In this document: piece after piece, positions 40,013-48,367 of the stretch
Numbering within the stretch: position 1 is the first letter of the stretch
Layout: every line of letters starts with the position of its first letter
Assembly: GCA_963708855.1 (NCBI GenBank)
Contig: CAVPUM010000009.1
Coordinates: forward strand, 62,001-126,000
Source of the DNA: CAIWHR01 sp963708855
GTDB taxonomy: Bacteria > Pseudomonadota > Gammaproteobacteria > Burkholderiales > Casimicrobiaceae
Direction: 5' to 3'
Length of the DNA: 64,000 bases
Translations under genes and position numbers: made by a program
The notes under the pieces: generated by a model
Seen by the model: only the letters and a program-made list of their open reading frames with translations
What the model was told of the DNA's origin: nothing
Database searches by the model: none

Positions 40013-40042
40013 TTGCTTCGCGCGTTTAGGATGCCGTAGACT
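40013..40042 (+). promoter_or_regulatory. weak promoter candidate for psiF
   Basis: TTGCTT (40013-40018) and TAGACT (40037-40042), 18 bases apart, stand about 118 bases before psiF. The 288-base spacer 39872-40159 shows no ORF and no clear Pho box. Confidence 0.25.
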
Positions 40043-40159
40043 GCCTTCGACCCTGCTGGCTCGCCCAGCGGACCTGAATCAGGCTACCCGGCGGTCGCAT
40101 GGCTGCCGGAGCACCCAAAAAGAACCGAAACCCCCTCAGCCATTCTCCAGGAGTTCTGC

Positions 40160-40609
40160 ATGAACCTACTGCAAGCCATAGCCATCGTCGCGGCATTCGC
40201 CATCGCCGGGAGTCCGGCGTTCGCCGCCGATGCGCCCGCCGCAACCGCGCCGGCTGCAAAGGCGCCAGCGGCTGCCGCACCTGCCGCCGCCGCCACGCCA
40301 GCGACCAAGGCGCCCGCAGGCACCGCCGCGCCTGTTGCAAAAGCGCCGGCAACCGCCGCCCCTTCGACCTCCACCGCGGCCACCCGCGCCGCCAATTCGC
40401 AACAGGAGCTGATGAAGGCCTGCAATGCCAAGGCCGAAGGCAAGAAGGGCGACGAGCGCAAGGCGTTCATGAGCGCCTGCCTGTCCGGCAAGGACGCCAC
40501 GCCGGTCAAGATGACCCAGCAGGACAAGATGAAGGCCTGCAACGTCAAGGCCGAAGGCAAGAAGGGCGATGAACGCAAGGCCTTCATGTCGGATTGTCTG
40601 AAAGGATAA
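40160..40609 (+). CDS. psiF: PsiF-repeat protein, secreted
   Basis: Small exported protein of the phosphate-starvation-inducible PsiF family. A signal peptide ends at SPAFA-AD (about residue 22). A 55-residue Ala/Pro/Lys linker follows, then two near-identical PsiF repeats, each with MKACNAKAEGKKGDERKAFM (about residues 84-103) and its copy at about 122-141, with paired cysteines. 149 residues. Function is unknown in the family. A strong terminator lies downstream. Confidence 0.88.
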   Translation: MNLLQAIAIVAAFAIAGSPAFAADAPAATAPAAKAPAAAAPAAAATPATKAPAGTAAPVAKAPATAAPSTSTAATRAANSQQELMKACNAKAEGKKGDERKAFMSACLSGKDATPVKMTQQDKMKACNVKAEGKKGDERKAFMSDCLKG

Positions 40610-40667
40610 CTTTCACGCAGGTGGCGCACACGGTCGGGTGACTTCCTGTCCATCCGGCCGCGACTGC

Positions 40668-40698
40668 AAGGCCCCACCGGGCAACCGGTTGGGGCCTT
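40668..40698. terminator. intrinsic terminator after psiF
   Basis: AAGGCCCCA and TGGGGCCTT pair over 9 bp, with an inner ACCGG/CCGGT stem, followed by TGTTTTG. It lies between convergent psiF and rlmI. Confidence 0.88.
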
Positions 40699-40788
40699 GT
40701 TTTGTCTGGAGGAGTCCGCGCGGCGGCGTCACGGCGCCCTCTGCGGCGCGGCGTCGATTCATCGGTTTCGGCCTGCGCCCGCGCGCCG

Positions 40789-41970
40789 CTAGGATGGCTT
40801 GCGGATCAGGAGGCCCTTCAGGTATTCGCCTTCCGGGAATGCGAGGGCGACGGGATGATCGGCGCCAGCCCCGAAACGGCCGATGATGCAGGCATCGACG
40901 CCGGCGTCGAGTGCCGCACCCGCGACGATCTTGCGAAACAGATCCGCGTCGATGCCGCCCGAGCACGAAAACGTCGCGAGCAGGCCGCCCGGCCGGAGCA
41001 GTTTCAATGCCAGTAGATTGACGTCCTTGTAGGCGCGGGCGGCGCGCTCGGCGTGCGCGGCGGTCGGTGCGAACTTCGGCGGATCGAGCACGGCGAGGTC
41101 GAATCCCGCACCGCGGTCACGCAGCTTGCGCAGCTCGGCGAAAACATCGGCTTCGCACCATGTTGCGCGATCCGCCGGCAACTCCGGATTGAGCGCGAGA
41201 TTTTCGCGGGCGAGCGCGATCGCGTCGCCCGAGCTGTCGATGGAAACGACTCGTGTCGCTCCTCCGGCAAGCGCCGCCAGTGCGAAGCCTCCCGTGTAGC
41301 AGAACGCATTGAGCACCTCGCGGCCGGCCGCGAGCGCGCGCACGGCGTCCCGGTTCGCGCGCTGGTCGAGATAGAACCCGGTCTTCTGGCCGGTGACGAC
41401 GTCGGCGCGGTAGGAGAGCCCGGCCTCGACGAACGTCACGGCGTCGGGAAGCGCACCGTGCGCGACGCCGATGCGCGCCGGCAGGCCCTCGAGTTTGCGC
41501 ACTTCGGCGTCGGAGCGCTCGAAGACGCACGCCGCGCCGGTCGCTTCGACCAGCGCCGCGACGATCGCGTCGCGCCAGCGTTCCGCGCCGGCCGAAGACA
41601 GCTGGAGCACGACCGTGCCGGCGTAGCGGTCGGCGACGACGCCGGGCAAGCCGTCCGCTTCGCCGTGGATCAGCCGGCATCCGGTGTGGTCCGTGTCCAC
41701 CATCGGGCTGCGGGCGGCGACGGCGCGCGCGACGCGGCGCCGGAAGAACCCGGCGTCGACCGGCTCGCGCGAATCGAAGGTCCAGACGCGTGCGCGGATC
41801 TGGGAGGAAGGCGAGTAGGCGGCGCGCGCCAGGAACGCGCCGTCCGCCGTCAGGACATCGACGGTATCTCCGGGCTCGGGCGGCGCATCGGCGGTCGCGA
41901 TGGCGCCGGAAAAGACCCACGGGTGACGGTGCCGCAGCGATTTGTCGCGCCCGGGTTTCAGCCGCAACAC
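40789..41970 (-). CDS. rlmI: 23S rRNA m5C methyltransferase RlmI
   Basis: SAM-dependent methyltransferase of the RlmI/RlmK family. The N-terminal PUA-like domain reads KSLRHRHPWVFSGAI (about residues 10-24). The catalytic part has VTGQKTGFYLDQRANRDAVR, the SAM loop NAFCYTGGFALAA, the DPPKF motif and the nucleophile region LATFSCSGG. GTG start at 41970; 393 residues, intact. Confidence 0.93.
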   Translation of the reverse strand: MLRLKPGRDKSLRHRHPWVFSGAIATADAPPEPGDTVDVLTADGAFLARAAYSPSSQIRARVWTFDSREPVDAGFFRRRVARAVAARSPMVDTDHTGCRLIHGEADGLPGVVADRYAGTVVLQLSSAGAERWRDAIVAALVEATGAACVFERSDAEVRKLEGLPARIGVAHGALPDAVTFVEAGLSYRADVVTGQKTGFYLDQRANRDAVRALAAGREVLNAFCYTGGFALAALAGGATRVVSIDSSGDAIALARENLALNPELPADRATWCEADVFAELRKLRDRGAGFDLAVLDPPKFAPTAAHAERAARAYKDVNLLALKLLRPGGLLATFSCSGGIDADLFRKIVAGAALDAGVDACIIGRFGAGADHPVALAFPEGEYLKGLLIRKPS

Positions 41971-41989
41971 CGGAATGACCTCCGCCAGA

Positions 41990-42964
41990 CTAGCCGCCCG
42001 CGAGTGCGCCGTCGATGCGCGCCATCACGTCGGGCGCGAGCCTGCCCACGACATCGAGCGCCTTCATGTTCTCGGCGACCTGCGCCGGCCGGCTCGCGCC
42101 GGTGATCACCGTCGAGACGCGCGGGTTCTTCAGGCACCAGGCGAGGGACATTTGCGCCAGCGTGCAGTCGAGGTCCGCCGCGATCGGCACGAGGCGCCTG
42201 ACCGTGGCGATCTTCGCCGGGTCGGACAACCTCTCGGCGAGCCATTCGTAGCCCTTCAGCGTGCCGCGCGTGCCCGCCGGGATGCCGTCGTTGTACTTCC
42301 CGGTCAGGAGTCCCGACGCCAGCGGGCTCCAGGTGGTGGTGCCGAGGCCGATGTCGGAGTACAGCCGCGCATATTCCTTCTCGACGCGGTCGCGATGCAG
42401 CAGGTTGTACTGCGGCTGCTCCATCACGGGCTTGTGCAGATGATGCCGTTCGGCAATCTGCCACGCCGCCATGATCTCGGCAGGGCTCCACTCCGAAGTT
42501 CCCCAATAGAGCGCCTTGCCCGCGTTGATCATGTCGTGCATCGCAAACACCGTCTCCTCGATCGGCGTGTCCGGATCGGCGCGGTGACAGAACACGAGGT
42601 CGACGTAGTCGAGGCCGAAGCGCACGAGCGACGCGTCGATCGCCTGCATCAGGTATTTCCGGTTCAGTGTGTTCTTCTCGTTCGCACGGTCGTGAAGACC
42701 CCAGTAGAATTTGGTCGAGACGATGTACGAAGCCCGGCGCCAGCCCATCTTCTTCAGCGCGGCGCCCATGATCGTCTCCGCCTGTCCCTTCGCGTAGACC
42801 TCGGCATTGTCGAAGAAATTGACGCCCGCGTCGTACGCGGCAGCCATGCATTCGCGCGCGAGATCGGCGTCCATCTGGTTGCCATAGGTCACCCAGGAGC
42901 CAAACGACAGTTCGCTCACCTTGAGGCCGGAGGCGCCGAGCCGGCGGTATTGCATCGTTGGCAT
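41990..42964 (-). CDS. aldo/keto reductase, Kv-beta-like
   Basis: NADPH-dependent TIM-barrel reductase of the potassium-channel-beta-like subgroup. The catalytic tetrad is seen in FFDNAEVYAKGQAE (Asp, Tyr), STKFYWG (Lys) and FCHRADPDTP (His). Cofactor-binding segments include WSPLASGLLTGKYNDG and ITGASRPAQVAENM. 324 residues from the ATG at 42964, intact; divergent from the S9 peptidase. Substrate unknown. Confidence 0.92.
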   Translation of the reverse strand: MPTMQYRRLGASGLKVSELSFGSWVTYGNQMDADLARECMAAAYDAGVNFFDNAEVYAKGQAETIMGAALKKMGWRRASYIVSTKFYWGLHDRANEKNTLNRKYLMQAIDASLVRFGLDYVDLVFCHRADPDTPIEETVFAMHDMINAGKALYWGTSEWSPAEIMAAWQIAERHHLHKPVMEQPQYNLLHRDRVEKEYARLYSDIGLGTTTWSPLASGLLTGKYNDGIPAGTRGTLKGYEWLAERLSDPAKIATVRRLVPIAADLDCTLAQMSLAWCLKNPRVSTVITGASRPAQVAENMKALDVVGRLAPDVMARIDGALAGG

Positions 42965-43062
42965 CGTCAATCCTGGTGGAAATAGGTCGGGCGGAGGCGC
43001 GCGCCGGATCGAGCGCGGACGGTAGAATCGCAACGCCGCATTGTACCCACAAGGATCCACCC

Positions 43063-45135
43063 ATGCCTGCACTCTCCCGCGCCAGGACCCGCCGTGTCGC
43101 CGCCAGCACACGGCGCAAGCCGCCGCTCACCGTCGAGGCATTGTGGGCGCTCAAGCGCATGGCGGCGCCGACGCTGTCGCCGGACGGCACCCTCGCCTGC
43201 GCGGCGGTGACGAGCTTCGACATGGCGAAAAACGACAGCAGGACGGAACTGTGGCTGTTCCCGACCGGTGTCGAGGGCAAGTCCGCCGCCAAGCCGCGCC
43301 GGCTCACCAATGGCGACAAGGACAGCGATCCGAAATGGTCGCCCGCCGGCGATGCGATCGCGTTCACGGCGAAGCGCAAGGACGACGACGAGCCGCAGAT
43401 CTACCTGATCGCGCCCGATGGCGGCGAGGCGCGGCGGTTGACCACGCTCGCCACCGGGTGTGCCGCGCTCAAGTGGTTTCCCGACGGCAAGCGGATCGCG
43501 TTCGTCAGCTGGGTGTGGCCCGATCTCGAGTCCGACGCGGAGCAGGCGAAGCGCAAGAAGGAACGCAAGGACGCCAAAGTCAGGGCGCATGTCACGGAGC
43601 GCGCCGAGTTCCGCTTCTGGGATCATTGGCTCACCGACGGTCGCGAGCCGCACGTATACCTATGCGACGTTGCGACCGGCCGCTGTCGCGATGCGCTCAA
43701 TGGAACCGGCCTCGCGCTGCCGCCGTGGGATCCGACGGCCGCCGACTTCGACATCGCGCCGGATGGCCGCGAGCTCGCGCTCTCCGCGGATCTCGGCGAT
43801 GAACCTCGAATGATGAATCAGCGGGACATCGTCACGGTCGATCTGGCGACCAAGCGCAGGCGGATCCTGACCGCGGATTCCGGCACCGACGACGCAGGGC
43901 CCGCGTACTCCCCGGATGGCCGGTCGATGGTCTTCCACTCCTTCGACACGAAGCGGTCCTTCAACGACCAGGGGCGCCTCACTGTGCTCCTTCGCCGAAC
44001 AGGGCGCATGCGGACGCTGATGCCGAAGCTCGACCGGCCGGTCCGGCAAGTGCTCTGGGCTCCCGATTCGCGCTCGCTGCTGTGCACGATCGAGGATCGC
44101 GGTCGGGTCGGGGTGTGGCGGCTGCCGGCGGCCGCCGAGGACGGTGCGGCGATGCCCTCGCTCGTCGCCGCCGGCGGCACGATCGGCGGCTTCGCGCAGT
44201 CGCGCGACGGCGCGGTGCTCGCGTTCGATCGCGCGACCGCGACGCATCCGCCCGCGCTGTTCGCGTGCGGCGGCGACGGGTCGGGCGAGCGCCGGATCGA
44301 GTCCCTGAACCGGGCGCTCCTCGCGCGGCACGCGCTGGGCGACGTGCGCGAAGTAACGGTCAAGGGCTGGGGCGGGGCGCCCGTCCAGATGTGGATCACC
44401 TGTCCGCCGGATTTCGATCCGAAGAAGAAATGGCCGCTGCTGCACTCGATCCACGGCGGGCCGCACGCGGCACACCTCGACACGTGGCACTTCCGATGGA
44501 ACACGCAGGTGTTCGCGGGCCACGGTTATGTCGTTGCCGCGGTGAACTACCACGGCTCCTCCGGGTTCGGCCAGGGGTGGCTGGAGACGATCACGGGACG
44601 TTACGGCGAGAAGGAACTCGCCGACGTCGAGGCCGGCACGGACTGGCTGCTGCGGCAGGGTTACATCGACCGGGCACGGCTCGCCGCGTCCGGCGGCAGC
44701 TACGGCGGCTTCATGGTCGCCTACATGAACGGCCATACCGACCGCTACCGGTCGTTCGTCTGCCACGCCGGATGTTACGACTGGGTCAGCATGATGGCGA
44801 CCGACGGCTACCTTTTCTTCGCCGAGGAGCTGGGCGCGTTCCATTGGGACAATCCCGCGCGCGTGATGAAGCAGTCGCCGCACCATTACGTCAAGCGCGC
44901 GCAGACTCCGACACTGGTGATCCATGGCGAGCAGGACTACCGCGTTCCCGCGACGCAGGCGCTGCAGTACTACGACACGCTGAAGGCGAAGCAGGTCGCC
45001 GCACGGCTCGTCTGGTTTCCCGACGAGAACCACTGGATCCTGAAGCCGCAGAACTCACGACTCTGGTATCGCGAGTTCTTCGGCTGGATGGCGCGCTACG
45101 CGCCCGGCGGACCTGCCCGGCGCCGGTCCCGCTGA
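43063..45135 (+). CDS. S9-family prolyl oligopeptidase-like serine peptidase
   Basis: Cytoplasmic peptidase with an N-terminal beta-propeller (repeats such as DPKWSPAGDAIAFTA and GPAYSPDGRSMVFHS) and a C-terminal alpha/beta-hydrolase domain. The triad is Ser in ASGGSYGGFMVAY (about residue 547), Asp in HGEQDYRVP and His in DENHWI. ATG at 43063 after AAGGAT; 690 residues, intact. No signal peptide; acylaminoacyl-peptidase type is likely. Confidence 0.92.
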   Translation: MPALSRARTRRVAASTRRKPPLTVEALWALKRMAAPTLSPDGTLACAAVTSFDMAKNDSRTELWLFPTGVEGKSAAKPRRLTNGDKDSDPKWSPAGDAIAFTAKRKDDDEPQIYLIAPDGGEARRLTTLATGCAALKWFPDGKRIAFVSWVWPDLESDAEQAKRKKERKDAKVRAHVTERAEFRFWDHWLTDGREPHVYLCDVATGRCRDALNGTGLALPPWDPTAADFDIAPDGRELALSADLGDEPRMMNQRDIVTVDLATKRRRILTADSGTDDAGPAYSPDGRSMVFHSFDTKRSFNDQGRLTVLLRRTGRMRTLMPKLDRPVRQVLWAPDSRSLLCTIEDRGRVGVWRLPAAAEDGAAMPSLVAAGGTIGGFAQSRDGAVLAFDRATATHPPALFACGGDGSGERRIESLNRALLARHALGDVREVTVKGWGGAPVQMWITCPPDFDPKKKWPLLHSIHGGPHAAHLDTWHFRWNTQVFAGHGYVVAAVNYHGSSGFGQGWLETITGRYGEKELADVEAGTDWLLRQGYIDRARLAASGGSYGGFMVAYMNGHTDRYRSFVCHAGCYDWVSMMATDGYLFFAEELGAFHWDNPARVMKQSPHHYVKRAQTPTLVIHGEQDYRVPATQALQYYDTLKAKQVAARLVWFPDENHWILKPQNSRLWYREFFGWMARYAPGGPARRRSR

Positions 45136-45189
45136 TACGGCGCCGGCGCATCTGCGCCCGGATGCGGCGCAAGCTCCGGCGCGGAAGTT

Positions 45190-45594
45190 CTAGACGGCGG
45201 TCAGGCGCGGTCCGCTCGCCTTCCTCTCGTGGGCGCCCTGGCAGTCAACGCAGCGGCGCGCGGTCGGGTAGGCCATGAGCCTGGCCGGCGCAATCGCGAT
45301 CCCGCAGTCCGCGCAGTCACCGTACGAGCCATCGCGCATCCGCGCGAGCGCGGCGTCGACTTCGGTGAGGTCCGCCAGCACATGGCGCACTTCCGCGAGA
45401 TCGAGCTCGGCCAGGCCGTCCGCGACGCCCCATTCGTCGCCGCTCTCCTGAATCCGGTTGCGCAGCCCCACGACCCGGTCGTCGCCGCTGCCGGCGAGTT
45501 GCGCTTTCACTTCGACGCGCAGCGCGGCGCGTCGGGCCTCGAGCTCGGCTTTGAGGCGCGCGCGCTCGTCGGTGGTCAATGCATTCTCGGGCAT
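45190..45594 (-). CDS. DksA/TraR-family zinc-finger protein
   Basis: A 134-residue protein with a helical N-terminus and a C4 zinc finger (CADCG ... RRCVDCQ, about residues 96-120). It is shorter than DksA and lacks the DxxDxA acidic tip of the coiled coil, so it is a paralogue rather than DksA itself, perhaps an RNA-polymerase secondary-channel binder. A perfect FNR-type palindrome lies 92-106 bases upstream with a possible -10 (GATAAT, 45647-45642) between, suggesting control by oxygen or nitric oxide. Confidence 0.85.
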   Translation of the reverse strand: MPENALTTDERARLKAELEARRAALRVEVKAQLAGSGDDRVVGLRNRIQESGDEWGVADGLAELDLAEVRHVLADLTEVDAALARMRDGSYGDCADCGIAIAPARLMAYPTARRCVDCQGAHERKASGPRLTAV

Positions 45595-45684
45595 GAGGGC
45601 AGGCTTTCGCGGTAAGGATGCAAAGCTCCGGCAACGGATTCATTATCCCATTTTCGTGGCGTGGCGGGACCCTGCCGCGGGAGG

Positions 45685-45700
45685 ATTGATCAGGATCAAT
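45685..45700. promoter_or_regulatory. FNR/ANR/DNR-type box upstream of the DksA-like gene
   Basis: ATTGAT-CAGG-ATCAAT is a perfect 6+6 palindrome matching the FNR consensus TTGAT-N4-ATCAA. It lies in the 262-base spacer between KTSC and the DksA-like gene, which otherwise shows no ORF. Its centre is about 57 bases before the start predicted from the GATAAT element, close to the class I FNR position. Confidence 0.6.
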
Positions 45701-45856
45701 CGGCATCGCCGCTCGAGCGTGGCTTGAAATCGGACGCGAACGGCCGCAGATCGGGAAGCAGACCGACAGACGGCGGCTCGCCTGTGCGGCGTTGGCCGGG
45801 AGGTCGCCTGCCCCCCGACATTCGAAGGCAGCCAGGTCACCATCGGCGCGGAATGC

Positions 45857-46066
45857 TCAGCGAATGCGCTTCGCGGGGTATTCCTCGTCGATGTTGTCGC
45901 GGAAGAAACTCCACGGCGACGACGCCGACGTGAGGCGCCGGTAGGTGTCGACGGAGACGCCGCCGTACTCGTACGTGCCGGAGGTGAGCTCGACGACGAG
46001 CACGCGCCGCGCAGCGTCGAAACCCGCCGCGCGCAGGTTGCCGCCGGCGAGTCGCTTCATTTCCAT
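45857..46066 (-). CDS. KTSC-domain protein
   Basis: A 69-residue single-domain protein of the KTSC type (LVVELTSGTYEYGGVSVDTY then RRLTSASSPWSFFRDNI), a small fold often fused to tRNA synthetases or nucleases and of unknown role. Starts at ATG 46066 or 46060; an apparent extension upstream comes only from the repeat. It follows msrA on the same strand. Confidence 0.75.
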   Translation of the reverse strand: MEMKRLAGGNLRAAGFDAARRVLVVELTSGTYEYGGVSVDTYRRLTSASSPWSFFRDNIDEEYPAKRIR

Positions 46067-46069
46067 CCG

Positions 46070-46117
46070 TGCCCCCCTGGGAGGCAACGGACGCAGTGAG
46101 CGTGGCGGCCGTTCATC
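46070..46117. repeat. dispersed repeat family B, partial copy 3
   Basis: Keeps the second hairpin half and the tail (GGACGCAGTGAGCGTGGCGG) of the element at 27343 and 34614, but lacks the first hairpin. It abuts the msrA stop and precedes KTSC by a few bases. Confidence 0.6.
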
Positions 46118-46765
46118 TCAATGCGGCGCGTTGCCCCACAGTTTCTTCAGGCGCACGTCGCGGCCGCAGCCGGTCCGGTAGTACGAGTACTGCAACGGGT
46201 TCTTGACGTAGTAGTCCTGGTGGTATTCCTCGGCGGGCCAGAACTCGGCCGCCACGACGATCGGCGTGACGATCGCTTCCTTGAAGGGTTTGGACTTCTC
46301 GAGCGCCGTCTTCGACGCTTCCGCGGCACGCCGCTGGTCGTCCGTGTGCACGAATATCGATGTCCGGTACTGGCTGCCGACATCGCAGAACTGCCTGTCG
46401 CGGACGGTCGGATCGACGTTGCGCCAGAACACGTCGAGCAGCTTTTCATAGGTGACCTTCTTCGGGTCGTAGAGCACCTGCACCACCTCGGTATGGCCCG
46501 TGCCGCCCCCCGAGACCTCCTCGTATGTGGGATTCGATTTCTTTCCCCCGGCGTAACCGGACGTCGTTGCGAGAACGCCTTCGATCTTGTCGAACGGCTG
46601 CTCCATGCACCAGAAACAGCCTCCGGCGAATGTCGCGACCGAGCTTCCTGGCGGTGCCGGCGGCAACTTCGCCATCTGCGCCGGTGCCGGCAAGGCGACA
46701 AGCGCTGCGAGGATCGGCATCCACAGGCGGAAGGTACGAAACAGCGCGGAAATTGGGCGAGTCAT
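46118..46765 (-). CDS. msrA: peptide-methionine (S)-S-oxide reductase, exported
   Basis: Repairs oxidised methionine. The catalytic motif AGGCFWCMEQPFDK lies at about residues 48-61, with the recycling-domain segments YAGGKKSNPTYEEVSGG, GHTEVVQV, DVGSQYRTSIF and YHQDYY. An N-terminal signal peptide (MPILAALVALPAPAQ, to about residue 30) points to a periplasmic form. 215 residues, intact. Confidence 0.94.
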   Translation of the reverse strand: MTRPISALFRTFRLWMPILAALVALPAPAQMAKLPPAPPGSSVATFAGGCFWCMEQPFDKIEGVLATTSGYAGGKKSNPTYEEVSGGGTGHTEVVQVLYDPKKVTYEKLLDVFWRNVDPTVRDRQFCDVGSQYRTSIFVHTDDQRRAAEASKTALEKSKPFKEAIVTPIVVAAEFWPAEEYHQDYYVKNPLQYSYYRTGCGRDVRLKKLWGNAPH

Positions 46766-46902
46766 CAGGATCCTTGTCGGGTCGAATGCGCCATGGGACT
46801 GCGCCGGAACGGTTGGTCGGCGCGGGTGCGCGCCACCTTACGCCCCGGAAAATCATAATGGAGGACGCGCCAAGGCGCCAGCATGGCCAATGCCGCCGGG
46901 CA

Positions 46903-46957
46903 GCCGGCGCCCCGTGCACTCCGAAAAGGCTTCGCCCGTCGGGCGGAGGGCACCGGC
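46903..46957. terminator. inverted repeat at the stop of the dehydrogenase gene
   Basis: GCCGGCGCCC and GGGCACCGGC can pair over 10 bp with one wobble, enclosing a smaller GCCCG/CGGGC hairpin. It touches the TAG stop of the minus-strand dehydrogenase and may end its transcript. Nothing else is seen in 46766-46956. Confidence 0.4.
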
Positions 46958-47856
46958 TACCCGCGGGGCAACCCCACCGCCTCCAGAGCACGCTTTATCA
47001 GCACGGCATCGTCATCGTCGCCGCACCCCTCGGCAACGGCTGCAGCGAACGTCCTGCGCGCGAGGCGCGTGAACGGCGCTGGTACGTCGAGCCGGTCCGC
47101 AAGCACCGCGGCAATGCCCACATCCTTGTCGAGCAACTTTGCGGCCGCGCGCGGGGCGAAGTCGCGGTCGAGGGCGCGCGGCACCCGGTCGCCGAAAATC
47201 CAGCTCGCGCCGGAGCTCGCCGCGACGACATCGAACACCTGCCGCAGATCGAGGCCGGCGGCGCGCGCGAGGGCAAGAGCTTCCGCACCGGCCGCGAGGT
47301 TCGCCGCTGCCAGCAGGTTGTTGACGATCTTGAACGTCGATGCATCGCCCGGCCGGGGCCCCAGCGAGAAAAGGCGGCCCGTAATCTGTTCGAGCACGGC
47401 GCGCACCTGCGCGAAGGCCTCTGCATCGCCGGACACCATCATTGTCATCGTTCCGGCCGCCGCCTTGGCCGGTCCGCCCGAAACCGGTGCGTCGAGGAGG
47501 GCGATGCCGCGCGTGGCCAGCCGCGGAGCAAGTGCCGTGACGTAGGACGGATCGACGGTCGACGAGACCAGCACGACGCGATGACGCGAATCGGCTGTGG
47601 TCACCCCGTCCGCGCCGAACAGGATCGTTTCGATCTGCGCGGCGTCGACCACGAGCAGCACGATCACCTCGCAGGTGCGAGCGATGTCGGCGGGGGATGC
47701 GGTGGGCGCGGCGCCGTGGCGGACGGCGAGCGCCTGCGCGTCGGCACGGATATCCCGCGCCGAGGTCGGGAAGCCTGCGCGGACCAGGCTCTGCACGACG
47801 CCTCCGCCCATCGCCCCGGTGCCGATGACGCCGACGCGACACCCGGACGCCTTCAC
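46957..47856 (-). CDS. NAD(P)-dependent beta-hydroxyacid dehydrogenase
   Basis: Member of the 3-hydroxyisobutyrate / 6-phosphogluconate dehydrogenase superfamily. The Rossmann loop VGVIGTGAMGGGVVQSL lies at residues 8-24, the substrate loop is LLDAPVSGGPAKAAAGTMT (about 120) and the catalytic Lys is in TFKIVNNLLAAANLA (about 170). GTG start at 47856 gives 299 residues; an in-frame ATG at 47916 would add only translated repeat sequence. It could act on 3-hydroxyisobutyrate (valine pathway) or L-threonate; the sequence does not decide. Confidence 0.88.
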   Translation of the reverse strand: MKASGCRVGVIGTGAMGGGVVQSLVRAGFPTSARDIRADAQALAVRHGAAPTASPADIARTCEVIVLLVVDAAQIETILFGADGVTTADSRHRVVLVSSTVDPSYVTALAPRLATRGIALLDAPVSGGPAKAAAGTMTMMVSGDAEAFAQVRAVLEQITGRLFSLGPRPGDASTFKIVNNLLAAANLAAGAEALALARAAGLDLRQVFDVVAASSGASWIFGDRVPRALDRDFAPRAAAKLLDKDVGIAAVLADRLDVPAPFTRLARRTFAAAVAEGCGDDDDAVLIKRALEAVGLPRG

Positions 47857-47862
47857 TGGAGC

Positions 47863-47915
47863 ACCTTCGCGCTTCGCGCTCCGGTATTCGCCCCTGGGGC
47901 GGCCCGGCGCGCTCA
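47863..47915. repeat. dispersed repeat family A, copy 2
   Basis: A 53-bp copy of the element at 12588, here on the minus strand and starting with the TGA of the MliC-like gene. In frame with the next gene it would read MSAPGRPRGEYRSAKREG. It bridges two genes. Confidence 0.75.
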
Positions 47916-48258
47916 TGGCGCCGGCAGCTTCGGCGCCTGGTAGGGCTGACAATCCGCGAGCGGTATCGCCACGCCGTGGCGGACGAGCTGCAGGTCGGTC
48001 CCTTTGCCGCGCAATTCCATGTCGCCGTTGGCATAGCGCACGCCCGATGCGGCAGGAATCTGGTAGAGGGAAACGCGATTGCCATCGGGCATGAGCAGGC
48101 GCGCCTCGCCGAGCGTCGAACCGGATCACGATGCGCTCACTGCCCGACTGGCAACTGAACGTGTTCTTCGCGGCCTCCAGCTCGCTTGGCGAAGGCGGCA
48201 TGGCGCAGGACGTGCACAGCAGGGCGGACGCAGCCGCCGCGAGCGCGAAGGCGCGCAT
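47913..48258 (-). CDS. MliC-like (C-type lysozyme inhibitor) envelope protein, one frameshift
   Basis: After correction of an indel near 48115 this is about 115 residues. The signal peptide is MRAFALAAAASALLCTSC. The domain reads FSCQSGSERIVIRF, LLMPDGNRVSLYQIPAASG, VRYANGDMELRGKG and ends LADCQPYQAPKLPAP. Paired cysteines and the DG-x-x-V-x-L-x-Q-x-x-SG-x-x-Y pattern fit the MliC/PliC family. The lipobox is imperfect, so lipidation is uncertain. The stop is provided by a family A repeat. Confidence 0.7.
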
Positions 48259-48367
48259 TGGACGCAAAGTCGCAGCGGTTACATGCATCAATCGACTCCG
48301 GCAGGAAACGCGAATCGAGGATAGCACGCGCCAGGTGCTGCGATAGTGCGAGCGATCCGGCGCGCAC

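Noticed and set aside
47856..47916. N-terminal extension MSAPGRPRGEYRSAKREG of the dehydrogenase
   Set aside because: It is translated repeat sequence shared with two unrelated loci; the GTG at 47856 gives the family's usual N-terminus.
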